Shown here: positions 1 to 5,387 of the stretch, in pieces
Numbering within the stretch: position 1 is the stretch's first letter
Layout: each line of letters begins with the position of its first letter
Translations under genes and position numbers: made by a program
DNA from: JL08 sp965363755
GTDB taxonomy: Bacteria; Pseudomonadota; Alphaproteobacteria; Rhodobacterales; Rhodobacteraceae
DNA length: 10,107 bases
Reading direction: 5' to 3'
NCBI GenBank assembly: GCA_965363755.1
Contig: CBDTVL010000141.1
Coordinates: 1-10,107 of the forward strand
The notes under the pieces: model-generated
What the model was told of the DNA's origin: nothing
The model's input: only the letters and a program-made list of their open reading frames with translations
Databases searched by the model: none

Positions 1-78
1 CCTCAGAATGCGAAGTGATTCGCTGGTTTTCGACGACTTTGACAATTGCGATCCCATCGTTTCCCATGGCCAATTTCT

Positions 79-1152
79 TCAGGCCATGCCGCCTTTGATC
101 AACCGCTCGGCCAGTGTCGCATAAGCTTGTGCCATAGGTCCGTCGCCGGCGGCAATCGGTGTGCCGCCGTCGCCGGCCAGCCGTGTATCCAGATCTAGGG
201 GCAGCGCGCCCAGAAATGGTACATTGATTTTTTCAGCCTCTGCCGCCACGCCTCCATGGCCAAACAAATGTGCCTCATGCCCGCATTCGGGGCAAACATA
301 TGTCGACATGTTTTCGATCAGACCCAGAATCGGCGTCTTCAGCGTTTCAAACATATCAATCGCTTTGCGCGCATCTATCAACGCCACATCCTGCGGCGTG
401 CTGACCACAATGGCACCGGTCACTTCGGATTTGGTGCACAGGGTCAACTGTACGTCGCCTGTACCAGGTGGCAGATCAACGATCAGGACGTCCAGTTTGC
501 CCCACTCTACCTGCCCCAGCATCTGTTGCAGCGCCCCCATCAACATCGGGCCGCGCCACACCACCGCTTTACCCTCTTCCAACATGAAACCAATCGACAT
601 CAATGTGACGCCGTGCGCATGAAGCGGAATGATCGTCTTTCCGTCGGGTGATGCGGGGCGTTTGTTCACGCCCATCATGCGGGGCTGACTTGGACCGTAA
701 ATATCCGCATCCAACAATCCAACTTTGCGACCAGCCCGGGCCAGCGCCACCGCCAGATTGGACGAAACCGTGGATTTGCCGACGCCGCCTTTTCCCGATC
801 CGATGGCCAGAATGCGATCTACACCAGAGGGTTTGGTCGGGCCATCCTGCGGTTTGGGATGGCCGCCGATCTTCAGGCTTGGTGGTTCCGGCGCTTTGGG
901 AGCCGGGCCATGGGCTGTAAGCAACGCCGAAACTGACGTCACACCGTCCAGTTCAGCGACCAGATTGGCGGCGGCGGCGCGCAGAGGTTCCATCTGCTGG
1001 GCAATCGCCGGGCTTGGTGCCTCGATCACAAAACGGACAGATCCGCCTTCAATGGTCAAAGCACGAATCATATCTCGGCTGATCAACGTGCCGCCGTCGG
1101 GTAAAGCCAACCGTTCCAGCGTCGCCTCAATATCCTGCTTCGTTAGCGCCAT
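79..1152 (-). CDS. mrp: Mrp/ApbC (NBP35-type) iron-sulfur cluster carrier P-loop ATPase
   Basis: Cytosolic P-loop ATPase that, by family knowledge, holds a labile [4Fe-4S] cluster as a dimer and passes it to apo-proteins. The 357-residue protein is full length for the bacterial family. It has an N-terminal MIP18/DUF59-like domain (about 1-80), a Pro-rich linker (about 82-110), then the ParA/MinD-like ATPase. The deviant Walker A GSGKGGVGKST is at 118-128, the switch region DADIYGPSQPRMMG at 148-161, and the Walker B-like region VDLPPGTGD at 225-233. The cluster-binding CPEC motif (Cys287, Cys290) precedes GHEAHLFG. I chose the ATG at 1152, nine codons inside the longest frame, because GAGGAGAG lies 7 bases before it; the longer frame would place this ribosome binding site inside the coding sequence. 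No terminator is visible between the stop and the left edge. Function is clear from the motifs; client proteins are unknown. Confidence 0.96.
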   Translation of the reverse strand: MALTKQDIEATLERLALPDGGTLISRDMIRALTIEGGSVRFVIEAPSPAIAQQMEPLRAAAANLVAELDGVTSVSALLTAHGPAPKAPEPPSLKIGGHPKPQDGPTKPSGVDRILAIGSGKGGVGKSTVSSNLAVALARAGRKVGLLDADIYGPSQPRMMGVNKRPASPDGKTIIPLHAHGVTLMSIGFMLEEGKAVVWRGPMLMGALQQMLGQVEWGKLDVLIVDLPPGTGDVQLTLCTKSEVTGAIVVSTPQDVALIDARKAIDMFETLKTPILGLIENMSTYVCPECGHEAHLFGHGGVAAEAEKINVPFLGALPLDLDTRLAGDGGTPIAAGDGPMAQAYATLAERLIKGGMA

Positions 1153-1159
1153 GCCTAAT

Positions 1160-1167
1160 CTCTCCTC
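1160..1167 (-). promoter_or_regulatory. Shine-Dalgarno site of mrp, complementary to neighbouring sRNA loops
   Basis: On the minus strand this reads GAGGAGAG, 7 bases before the mrp ATG, and it decides the start codon. The plus-strand sequence CTCTCCTC is repeated exactly at 1492-1499, 1610-1617 and 1654-1661, in or beside the loops of the downstream small RNA hairpins. Those RNAs could therefore pair with 8 contiguous bases of the mrp ribosome binding site. The pairing is seen in the sequence; a regulatory role is inference. Confidence 0.7.
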
Positions 1168-1275
1168 ATGTTGCCGCAATAGGTGGCAGCTTTTTCACGA
1201 TGCGCAAGGCATGGGTCTCAATTCTGCGGGTTCAGAACAATATGCCTAAAGATTAAGCGCACACACTATGCGCTC

Positions 1276-1288
1276 GCTGCATAGCAGC
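1276..1288. promoter_or_regulatory. GCTGC-ATA-GCAGC palindrome, candidate PhaR-type operator
   Basis: A perfect 13-base dyad with 5-base arms and a 3-base spacer, containing CTGC-N3-GCAG. It lies between divergent mrp and the small RNA locus. As I recall, PhaR, the polyhydroxybutyrate-responsive repressor of alphaproteobacteria, was reported to bind CTGC-N3-4-GCAG. A second copy with the same spacing lies before pyc at 6662. The rest of 1168-1484 holds no convincing gene: a GTG-started open frame from 1351 has no ribosome binding site and runs through both small RNAs. A smaller dyad, GCGCA-N7-TGCGC, is at 1257-1273. I could not assign a -35/-10 pair to either flanking transcript. Confidence 0.35.
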
Positions 1289-1484
1289 ATTGATGTCGAT
1301 TTCCATTGTGCACCTGCAGCATTTGAGTATTTTAAGTAACAAGTAACGCGGTGCAGAGTAAGTCGTTCGAGGCAGAGAAGAAGGCACGTAGAAACCAGTT
1401 GTCAGAGGGCTTGCGGCGTTTAGCCGACACCCGTCAATTGCTTCTGGCCGTGCTCACACGATCGAACAAACAACGAGTTAACGA

Positions 1485-1567
1485 GATCAGGCTCTCCTCT
1501 CCTCCTCCCTGGAGGGTCTGTAAAATGCGGCGGCATCGACCTCCTCCCCGATGCCGCCGCGCTTTTT
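1485..1567 (+). ncRNA. CcsR/'cuckoo'-type anti-Shine-Dalgarno small RNA, copy 1
   Basis: Predicted trans-acting small RNA of about 80 bases made of two hairpins, each with CCUCCUCCC in the loop. Hairpin 1 pairs 1488-1497 with 1511-1520 (10 bp including two G-U pairs) around the 13-base loop TCTCCTCCTCCCT. Hairpin 2 pairs 1527-1538 with 1549-1560 (12 perfect bp) around ACCTCCTCCC and is followed by a T-run, so it doubles as terminator. Two such hairpins with this loop motif are the hallmark of the CcsR RNAs of Rhodobacter sphaeroides, which were generalised as alphaproteobacterial 'cuckoo' RNAs. There they are stress-induced, made from a DUF1127 gene cluster under heat-shock-type sigma factors, and affect C1 and pyruvate metabolism. 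The 5' end is an estimate; no clear promoter was found. A processed precursor shared with copy 2 is possible. Confidence 0.85.
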
Positions 1568-1679
1568 ATTCCCGCACTTTTGGGTGCGAACATGGATATG
1601 CATTGGCGCCTCTCCTCCTCCCTGGGGCAGATGCGCGACATGAGCGGCGACACCTCTCCTCCTCCCTAGTGTCGCCGCT
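1488..1679 (+). repeat. Four CCTCCTCCC loop motifs in four consecutive hairpins
   Basis: Exact CCTCCTCCC occurs at 1501-1509, 1540-1548, 1614-1622 and 1658-1666, each time in the loop of a hairpin. Three copies carry the longer form TCTCCTCCTCCCT. The motif is complementary to a GGGAGGAGG purine tract, and so to strong ribosome binding sites. It also matches the 3' end of 16S rRNA in sense, which is the mimicry behind the 'cuckoo' name. Confidence 0.9.
1527..1567 (+). terminator. Intrinsic terminator of small RNA copy 1
   Basis: Perfect 12-bp GC-rich stem (GCGGCGGCATCG with CGATGCCGCCGC) with a 10-base loop. GCTTTTT follows directly, giving a classic Rho-independent terminator whose loop carries the anti-Shine-Dalgarno motif. 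Confidence 0.88.
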
Positions 1680-1690
1680 TTTCTTATTTT
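1596..1690 (+). ncRNA. CcsR/'cuckoo'-type anti-Shine-Dalgarno small RNA, copy 2
   Basis: Second tandem copy with the same two-hairpin plan. Hairpin 1 pairs 1600-1610 with 1624-1634 (nine pairs including one G-U, and two mismatches). Its 13-base loop TCTCCTCCTCCCT is identical to that of hairpin 1 in copy 1, although the stems differ. Hairpin 2 pairs 1643-1653 with 1669-1679 (11 perfect bp) around a 15-base loop with CCTCCTCCC at 1658-1666, and runs into a T-rich tract. Stem sequences differ between the copies while the loops are kept, as expected if the loops are the functional part. The 5' end is an estimate, since the stretch 1568-1599 could belong to it. Made either from its own promoter or by processing of a two-RNA precursor. 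Confidence 0.83.
1643..1690 (+). terminator. Intrinsic terminator of small RNA copy 2
   Basis: Perfect 11-bp stem (AGCGGCGACAC with GTGTCGCCGCT) with a 15-base loop, followed by TTTCTTATTTT. The loop again holds CCTCCTCCC. Confidence 0.87.
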
Positions 1691-2007
1691 CCGATTGCAA
1701 GGGGAGTGAGCGGCACCTGCCAGTAGCGCCCTAGCCATTTCTCTGTCTTAGGGCGGTGCCTTGGATGGTGAGCATATCTGGCAGCATGGACGACCCGACC
1801 CCAACACCCAAACACCTAAAAAAATCCGGCAGTTGTCCGATCCAAGCCGTCCTTGACGCTTGCTGCTCCGCAACCATTGTCAGCGCGCCAAGCATAGCGA
1901 GCCACCCGAGGGTTCCAAAAATACCCTGTTTTGTTTACTCTGGTGACATCGCATATCTTAATGTTTATCTTATGCCAGCGCTTGGCAGACTGAGGCTGTC
2001 CGAGATC
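1691..2007. other. Non-coding stretch between small RNAs and RidA gene, with a compound dyad
   Basis: No supported gene. The clearest structure is a nested inverted repeat at 1712-1760. The inner arms CGCCCTA (1727-1733) and TAGGGCG (1749-1755) are perfect, and the outer arms GGCAC (1712-1716) and GTGCC (1756-1760) stack directly on the 3' side but are separated by a 10-base bulge on the 5' side. No T-run follows on either strand, so it does not look like a terminator. A 54-codon minus-strand frame (1731-1895) is open but unrecognised. The last part carries the likely promoter region of the RidA gene. Confidence 0.5.
1931..1959 (+). promoter_or_regulatory. Possible sigma-70-type promoter of the RidA-family gene
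   Basis: TTGTTT (1931-1936), a 17-base spacer and TATCTT (1954-1959) in a locally AT-rich stretch, about 60 bases before the RidA start. The match to consensus is partial and rests on eye inspection only. Confidence 0.35.
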
Positions 2008-2021
2008 AAGGAGCTTTTGGC

Positions 2022-2417
2022 ATGTCGAAAAAGGTCGAATTTTCTACGCCTGCAAATACGATGAAACCAATAGGGCCCTACAGTCACATCGCGAAAGTCG
2101 GCGATTTCATAACCATCGGAGCGACCGCAGGTGTTGATCCGCTGACCGGACGACTCGCGGGACCAGATGTTGCCTCTCAGACGCTGCAGATCCTTGATGC
2201 GTTTGAAATCATGTTAGCGTCGGTTGGATCTGATCTTGCGCATGTCATTCATGTCAATGTTTTCCTAAAACACATGAAGGACTTCGAAGCCATGAATGCC
2301 GCCTATGTTAATAAGATGGGATCACGGCAACCTGCACGCACGGCAATCGCTGTTGTCGATGTGCCCAAATCGGGTGCGTTGCTCACAATGAACCTGACGG
2401 CGGTGACGGCTGGATAA
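2022..2417 (+). CDS. RidA family protein (YjgF/YER057c/UK114 superfamily)
   Basis: A 131-residue protein, the usual length for this family of small trimeric cytosolic proteins. Canonical RidA hydrolyses reactive enamine/imine intermediates released by PLP enzymes to 2-oxoacids and ammonia. Family features seen: KPIGPYSH near the N-terminus (Tyr20 matches E. coli Tyr17), the VDPLTG turn (38-43), MNAAY (Asn92 matches Asn88) and QPARTAI (Arg106 matches the substrate-binding Arg105). Two other active-site positions differ by my hand alignment: E. coli Ser30 is Gly33 here and Glu120 is Asn124. The Arg suggests deaminase chemistry is possible, but substrate range may differ, so I give no gene symbol. 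The ATG is supported by AAGGAG at 2008-2013, 8 bases upstream. It stands alone, convergent with the helicase gene. Confidence 0.93.
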   Translation: MSKKVEFSTPANTMKPIGPYSHIAKVGDFITIGATAGVDPLTGRLAGPDVASQTLQILDAFEIMLASVGSDLAHVIHVNVFLKHMKDFEAMNAAYVNKMGSRQPARTAIAVVDVPKSGALLTMNLTAVTAG

Positions 2418-2688
2418 GCGTTGAATTGCGATGTCGGTCTTGAGCTGAGGAGCCGAAGAACTGAAGATTTTGGCGAGGCCATTTTGGGATTCGAGACCGA
2501 AGTTCGCCTTATGCCTGCATGATCCTGCTTTGCCTTCATTTGTTCAGGTGGTCAATTAAATCGCGCTCGAAAGCAGGTTAGAGGCGCAGACTACCGCTTA
2601 CTGCAGCGCAACCGAACTGGTGCATTACCCAGATCCAGACATTCGAACAAATGTGGCAAAAGTCCGAAATGTCCTGCACAGCGGTGGA
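2418..2688. other. Convergent intergenic region between RidA gene and uvrD
   Basis: Both flanking genes end here and no gene or clear bidirectional terminator is visible. The only structure seen is a perfect 9-base inverted repeat, CATTTGTTC (2537-2545) and GAACAAATG (2645-2653), 99 bases apart, which may be chance. The RidA frame stays open for about 34 codons after its stop; I regard this as accidental. Confidence 0.45.
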
Positions 2689-5127
2689 TCAGAACGGGAT
2701 GTCGTCACTTGCCGATATGAACCGCGACACAACTTTTTTTGTGCCTGCCTTTTCGAACACGATCTCGAGCTTGTCGCCTTCGATACCAGCTACGGCACCA
2801 TAGCCAAATTTTTGGTGAAACACCCGTTGTCCAACCACAAAGCTGGAGACCGCGTTAAGATCAATCACCGTGTTACGGCTTTCTGAGGGTTGCGAAACCG
2901 AGCGCTCTGCCGCGCGGGCTTGAAGTCGCCGCCAGCCGGGGGAATTGTAGACGTTGGCCTTTGCTGCATTCTCGGCCAGATCAGAGCGCAGCGGTGTGTC
3001 TTGCGCCATGCCAGCGGCACCGTAGCCGCCGCCATAAAGGCCCGGCGGTGTCAGCACATCGACATGTTTGGCTGGCAACTCATCGATGAAACGTGACGGC
3101 AAGGACGATTGCCACTGGCCATAGACGCGACGATTGGCTGCGAACGAGACAGTACACAATTTCTCGGCCCGGGTGATTCCGACATAGGCCAGTCGACGTT
3201 CTTCTTCGAGACCTTTCGTGCCGCTTTCGTCCATCGAGCGTTGCGACGGGAACAGCCCGTCTTCCCATCCCGGCAAAAACACCGCAGGAAACTCAAGCCC
3301 CTTGGCGGCATGCAAGGTCATGATAGTGACTTTTTCCTCTGCCTCTTCGCTCTCATTGTCCATAATCAGACTGACGTGTTCGAGGAACCCTTGTAGATTC
3401 TCGAACTGCTCCAGCGCCTTCACAAGCTCTTTCAGGTTCTCAAGCCGCCCCGGCCCCTCCGGCGTTTTGTCGCTCTGCCAGTGCCCGGTATACCCACTTT
3501 CATCCAGAACAATCTCAGCCAACTCAACATGGCTGACCTCTGGTGGCCCATATTCGACTCTGGGCGTGGCCGCGCCGTCGTCAATCACATCATCGTCGCC
3601 AATGGGCACGCGCCGCATCGGGCCGCGCATCATCTTGCCCCAGCGATCAATGCCTTCAACTAGCTTGGCAAGCTGTGCCCCACCTTTGCCGCCGATGGCC
3701 TTGGCCTCGACCACAAGTCGCGCGCCGTCTACAAGGCTCACGCCGTTGTCGCGCGCCGTACGCTGAATGGTTTGCTGAGCTTTGTCCCCCAACCCGCGTT
3801 TAGGCGTATTCACGATCCGCTCAAAGGCCAGATCATCATCCGGGCTGGTCACAACCCGGAAATAGGCCATCGCATCACGGATTTCCATCCGCTCATAAAA
3901 CCGAGGGCCGCCAATCACGCGATAGGGCAAGCCAATTGTCAGAAACCTATCTTCAAAGGCGCGCATCTGGTGAGAGGTGCGCACAAGGATGGCCATATTA
4001 TCCAAAGAGACCGGTTCATTGCCGCGCGTGCCGCGTTGCATGGCCTCAACCTCGTCGCCGATCCAGCGGGCTTCTTCCTCACCGTCCCAATGGCCGATCA
4101 GGCGGACTTTTTCGCCCTCGGTCAGATCGGTGAAAAGCGTCTTGCCCAGACGTCCCTGATTGCCTTCGATCACACCAGATGCAGCGGCCAGAATATGCGG
4201 AGTCGAGCGATAATTCTGCTCCAACCGCACCACATGCGCGCCAGGAAAATCCTTTTCAAAACGCAGGATGTTGCCAACCTCTGCCCCGCGCCAGCCATAG
4301 ATCGACTGATCGTCATCGCCGACACAACAGATATTCTTGTGATCTGCCGCCAGCAGACGCAGCCAGAGATATTGTGCGACATTGGTGTCCTGATACTCGT
4401 CGACCAGAATATAGCGAAACCAGCGCTGATATTGTTTCAAAACATCTTCATGGGTCTGAAAGATAGTGACCACATGCAACAGAAGATCGCCAAAATCGAC
4501 CGCATTCAATTCGCGCAATCGGGTCTGATATTGCTGGTATAGCTCGGCCCCTCGATTGTTGAATGCGCCTGCCTCGGCGGCCGGAACCTTGTCTGGGGTC
4601 CAAGCCCGGTTTTTCCAGTTGTCGATGATCCCCAGCAGCATCCGTGCGGGCCAGCGTTTATCGTCGATGTTAGTGGCCGTGAGCAATTGTTTGAGCAGAC
4701 GAATCTGATCGTCCGTATCCAAAATTGTAAAATTCGACTTCAGACCGGCCAGTTCCGCATGCCGTCGCAGCAATTTCACGCAGATCGAATGAAAGGTGCC
4801 CAGCCACGGCATGCCCTCGATGGATTGTCCCATTGCGGCCGAGACGCGGTTCTTCATCTCGCGCGCCGCCTTGTTGGTAAAGGTCACGGCCAAAACTTCG
4901 TTCGGGCGTGCGGTTCCGGTGTTGAGAAGATGCGCAATGCGTGCCGTCAACGCCTTGGTCTTACCGGTCCCGGCCCCCGCGAGCATCAATACCGGACCCT
5001 CCAGCGCCAGCACGGCAGCGCGCTGTTCCGGGTTGAGCCCCTCAAGATAGGGCTGTGGACGCGCCGCCATGGCGCGGGCGGACAGCGATGCGCCATCAAA
5101 GGCGTCGATTTCGTCAAAACTGCTCAT
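2689..5127 (-). CDS. uvrD: UvrD/PcrA-type superfamily 1 ATP-dependent DNA helicase
   Basis: 3'-to-5' DNA helicase that unwinds nicked or damaged DNA in nucleotide excision and mismatch repair and removes proteins from DNA. All SF1A motifs are present in the 812-residue product: Q-motif LNPEQRAAV (31-39), Walker A GAGTGKT (51-57), Ia VTFTNKAA (81-88), Walker B LVDEYQDT (241-248), III GDDDQSIYGWRGA (270-282), IV QNYRST (304-309), V TLHAAKGLEF (604-613) and VI EERRLAYVGITRAE (642-655). The C-terminal tail ends in a Tudor-like segment (about 763-803), typical of PcrA/UvrD. An acidic stretch of about 25-30 residues (around 505-532) interrupts the 2B region. I prefer the ATG at 5127 (MSSFDEID). A GTG at 5175 would add 16 residues but lies inside a LexA-like box, and neither start has a strong ribosome binding site. 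Confidence 0.96.
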   Translation of the reverse strand: MSSFDEIDAFDGASLSARAMAARPQPYLEGLNPEQRAAVLALEGPVLMLAGAGTGKTKALTARIAHLLNTGTARPNEVLAVTFTNKAAREMKNRVSAAMGQSIEGMPWLGTFHSICVKLLRRHAELAGLKSNFTILDTDDQIRLLKQLLTATNIDDKRWPARMLLGIIDNWKNRAWTPDKVPAAEAGAFNNRGAELYQQYQTRLRELNAVDFGDLLLHVVTIFQTHEDVLKQYQRWFRYILVDEYQDTNVAQYLWLRLLAADHKNICCVGDDDQSIYGWRGAEVGNILRFEKDFPGAHVVRLEQNYRSTPHILAAASGVIEGNQGRLGKTLFTDLTEGEKVRLIGHWDGEEEARWIGDEVEAMQRGTRGNEPVSLDNMAILVRTSHQMRAFEDRFLTIGLPYRVIGGPRFYERMEIRDAMAYFRVVTSPDDDLAFERIVNTPKRGLGDKAQQTIQRTARDNGVSLVDGARLVVEAKAIGGKGGAQLAKLVEGIDRWGKMMRGPMRRVPIGDDDVIDDGAATPRVEYGPPEVSHVELAEIVLDESGYTGHWQSDKTPEGPGRLENLKELVKALEQFENLQGFLEHVSLIMDNESEEAEEKVTIMTLHAAKGLEFPAVFLPGWEDGLFPSQRSMDESGTKGLEEERRLAYVGITRAEKLCTVSFAANRRVYGQWQSSLPSRFIDELPAKHVDVLTPPGLYGGGYGAAGMAQDTPLRSDLAENAAKANVYNSPGWRRLQARAAERSVSQPSESRNTVIDLNAVSSFVVGQRVFHQKFGYGAVAGIEGDKLEIVFEKAGTKKVVSRFISASDDIPF

Positions 5128-5168
5128 GCCAGCCAATCTAAACACAACGCCTGCTGAGGGAAAGAGGT

Positions 5169-5183
5169 GTTCCACTTCTGTTC
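5169..5183. promoter_or_regulatory. Candidate LexA (SOS) box upstream of uvrD
   Basis: GTTC at 5169-5172, seven bases, GTTC at 5180-5183: an exact match to GTTC-N7-GTTC, the direct-repeat LexA box described in Rhodobacter, Rhizobium and Agrobacterium. A third GTTC follows at 5188-5191. It sits 42-56 bases before the uvrD ATG, where a repressor would block transcription. uvrD is an SOS gene in E. coli, which fits. No -35/-10 pair was identified. Confidence 0.65.
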
Positions 5184-5216
5184 ACCTGTTCAGCCTCCCG
5201 ACGTCCTCGCATTGAC

Positions 5217-5230
5217 GGCAAACGATTGCC
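5217..5230. promoter_or_regulatory. GGCAA-N4-TTGCC dyad in the uvrD-lldD divergent region
   Basis: A perfect 5-base-arm palindrome overlapping the last base of TTGACG (5212-5217). TTGACG with TGTCAT (5234-5239), 16 bases apart, is a weak candidate plus-strand promoter for the dehydrogenase gene, and the dyad would fall in its spacer. No regulator can be named. Confidence 0.3.
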
Positions 5231-5276
5231 ATCTGTCATCGCCCCAAAAGATCACCTAGCTTTGGTTGCTGTTTTG

Positions 5277-5296
5277 TAGTGCGAGAAAAAGCACTA
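5277..5296. promoter_or_regulatory. TAGTGC-N8-GCACTA inverted repeat upstream of lldD
   Basis: Perfect 6-base arms around GAGAAAAA, about 90 bases before the dehydrogenase start. It could be an operator or a leader hairpin. It has no T-run and so is not a convincing terminator. Confidence 0.3.
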
Positions 5297-5387
5297 AGTT
5301 GCGCATGCTGTGCGTGTTACAGGCCGAACGGCAGAATAACCTTCAGATGGGCTGGACAAACCTTTGCCAGCGACGACAAATGCGCGG

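Noticed and set aside
1..67. Minus-strand frames open from ATG at 67 or ATG at 57 to the left edge, just after the mrp stop
   Set aside because: Only about 20 codons are visible, two frames compete, no strong ribosome binding site is present, and neither peptide is recognisable. A downstream gene may exist but cannot be supported from this window.
1253..1306. 17-codon minus-strand ORF upstream of mrp with AGGTG before its ATG
   Set aside because: Too short to judge, overlaps the GCTGC-ATA-GCAGC dyad, and the peptide matches nothing I recognise. A leader peptide is possible but unsupported.
1351..1734. 127-codon plus-strand frame starting with GTG
   Set aside because: No ribosome binding site. 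The frame runs through both small RNA genes and their terminators, and its C-terminal half is a translation of hairpins. Treated as non-coding.
1731..1895. 54-codon minus-strand ORF with a GGGTGG tract before its ATG
   Set aside because: No recognisable domain, composition is ambiguous, and it ends inside the nested dyad at 1727-1755. Could be a gene remnant, but nothing in the sequence supports it.
2418..2519. Readthrough extension of the RidA frame (about 34 codons after the stop)
   Set aside because: The RidA domain is complete at the TAA and the extension resembles no domain; accidental open frame.
2537..2653. 9-base inverted repeat CATTTGTTC/GAACAAATG 99 bases apart
   Set aside because: A match of this length in a 270-base gap is not far from chance, there is no transposase, and no target duplication was seen.
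3772..4542. 256-codon plus-strand ORF opposite the helicase gene
   Set aside because: Shadow of the strongly supported uvrD coding frame; high-GC codon bias opens antisense frames. No domain recognised.
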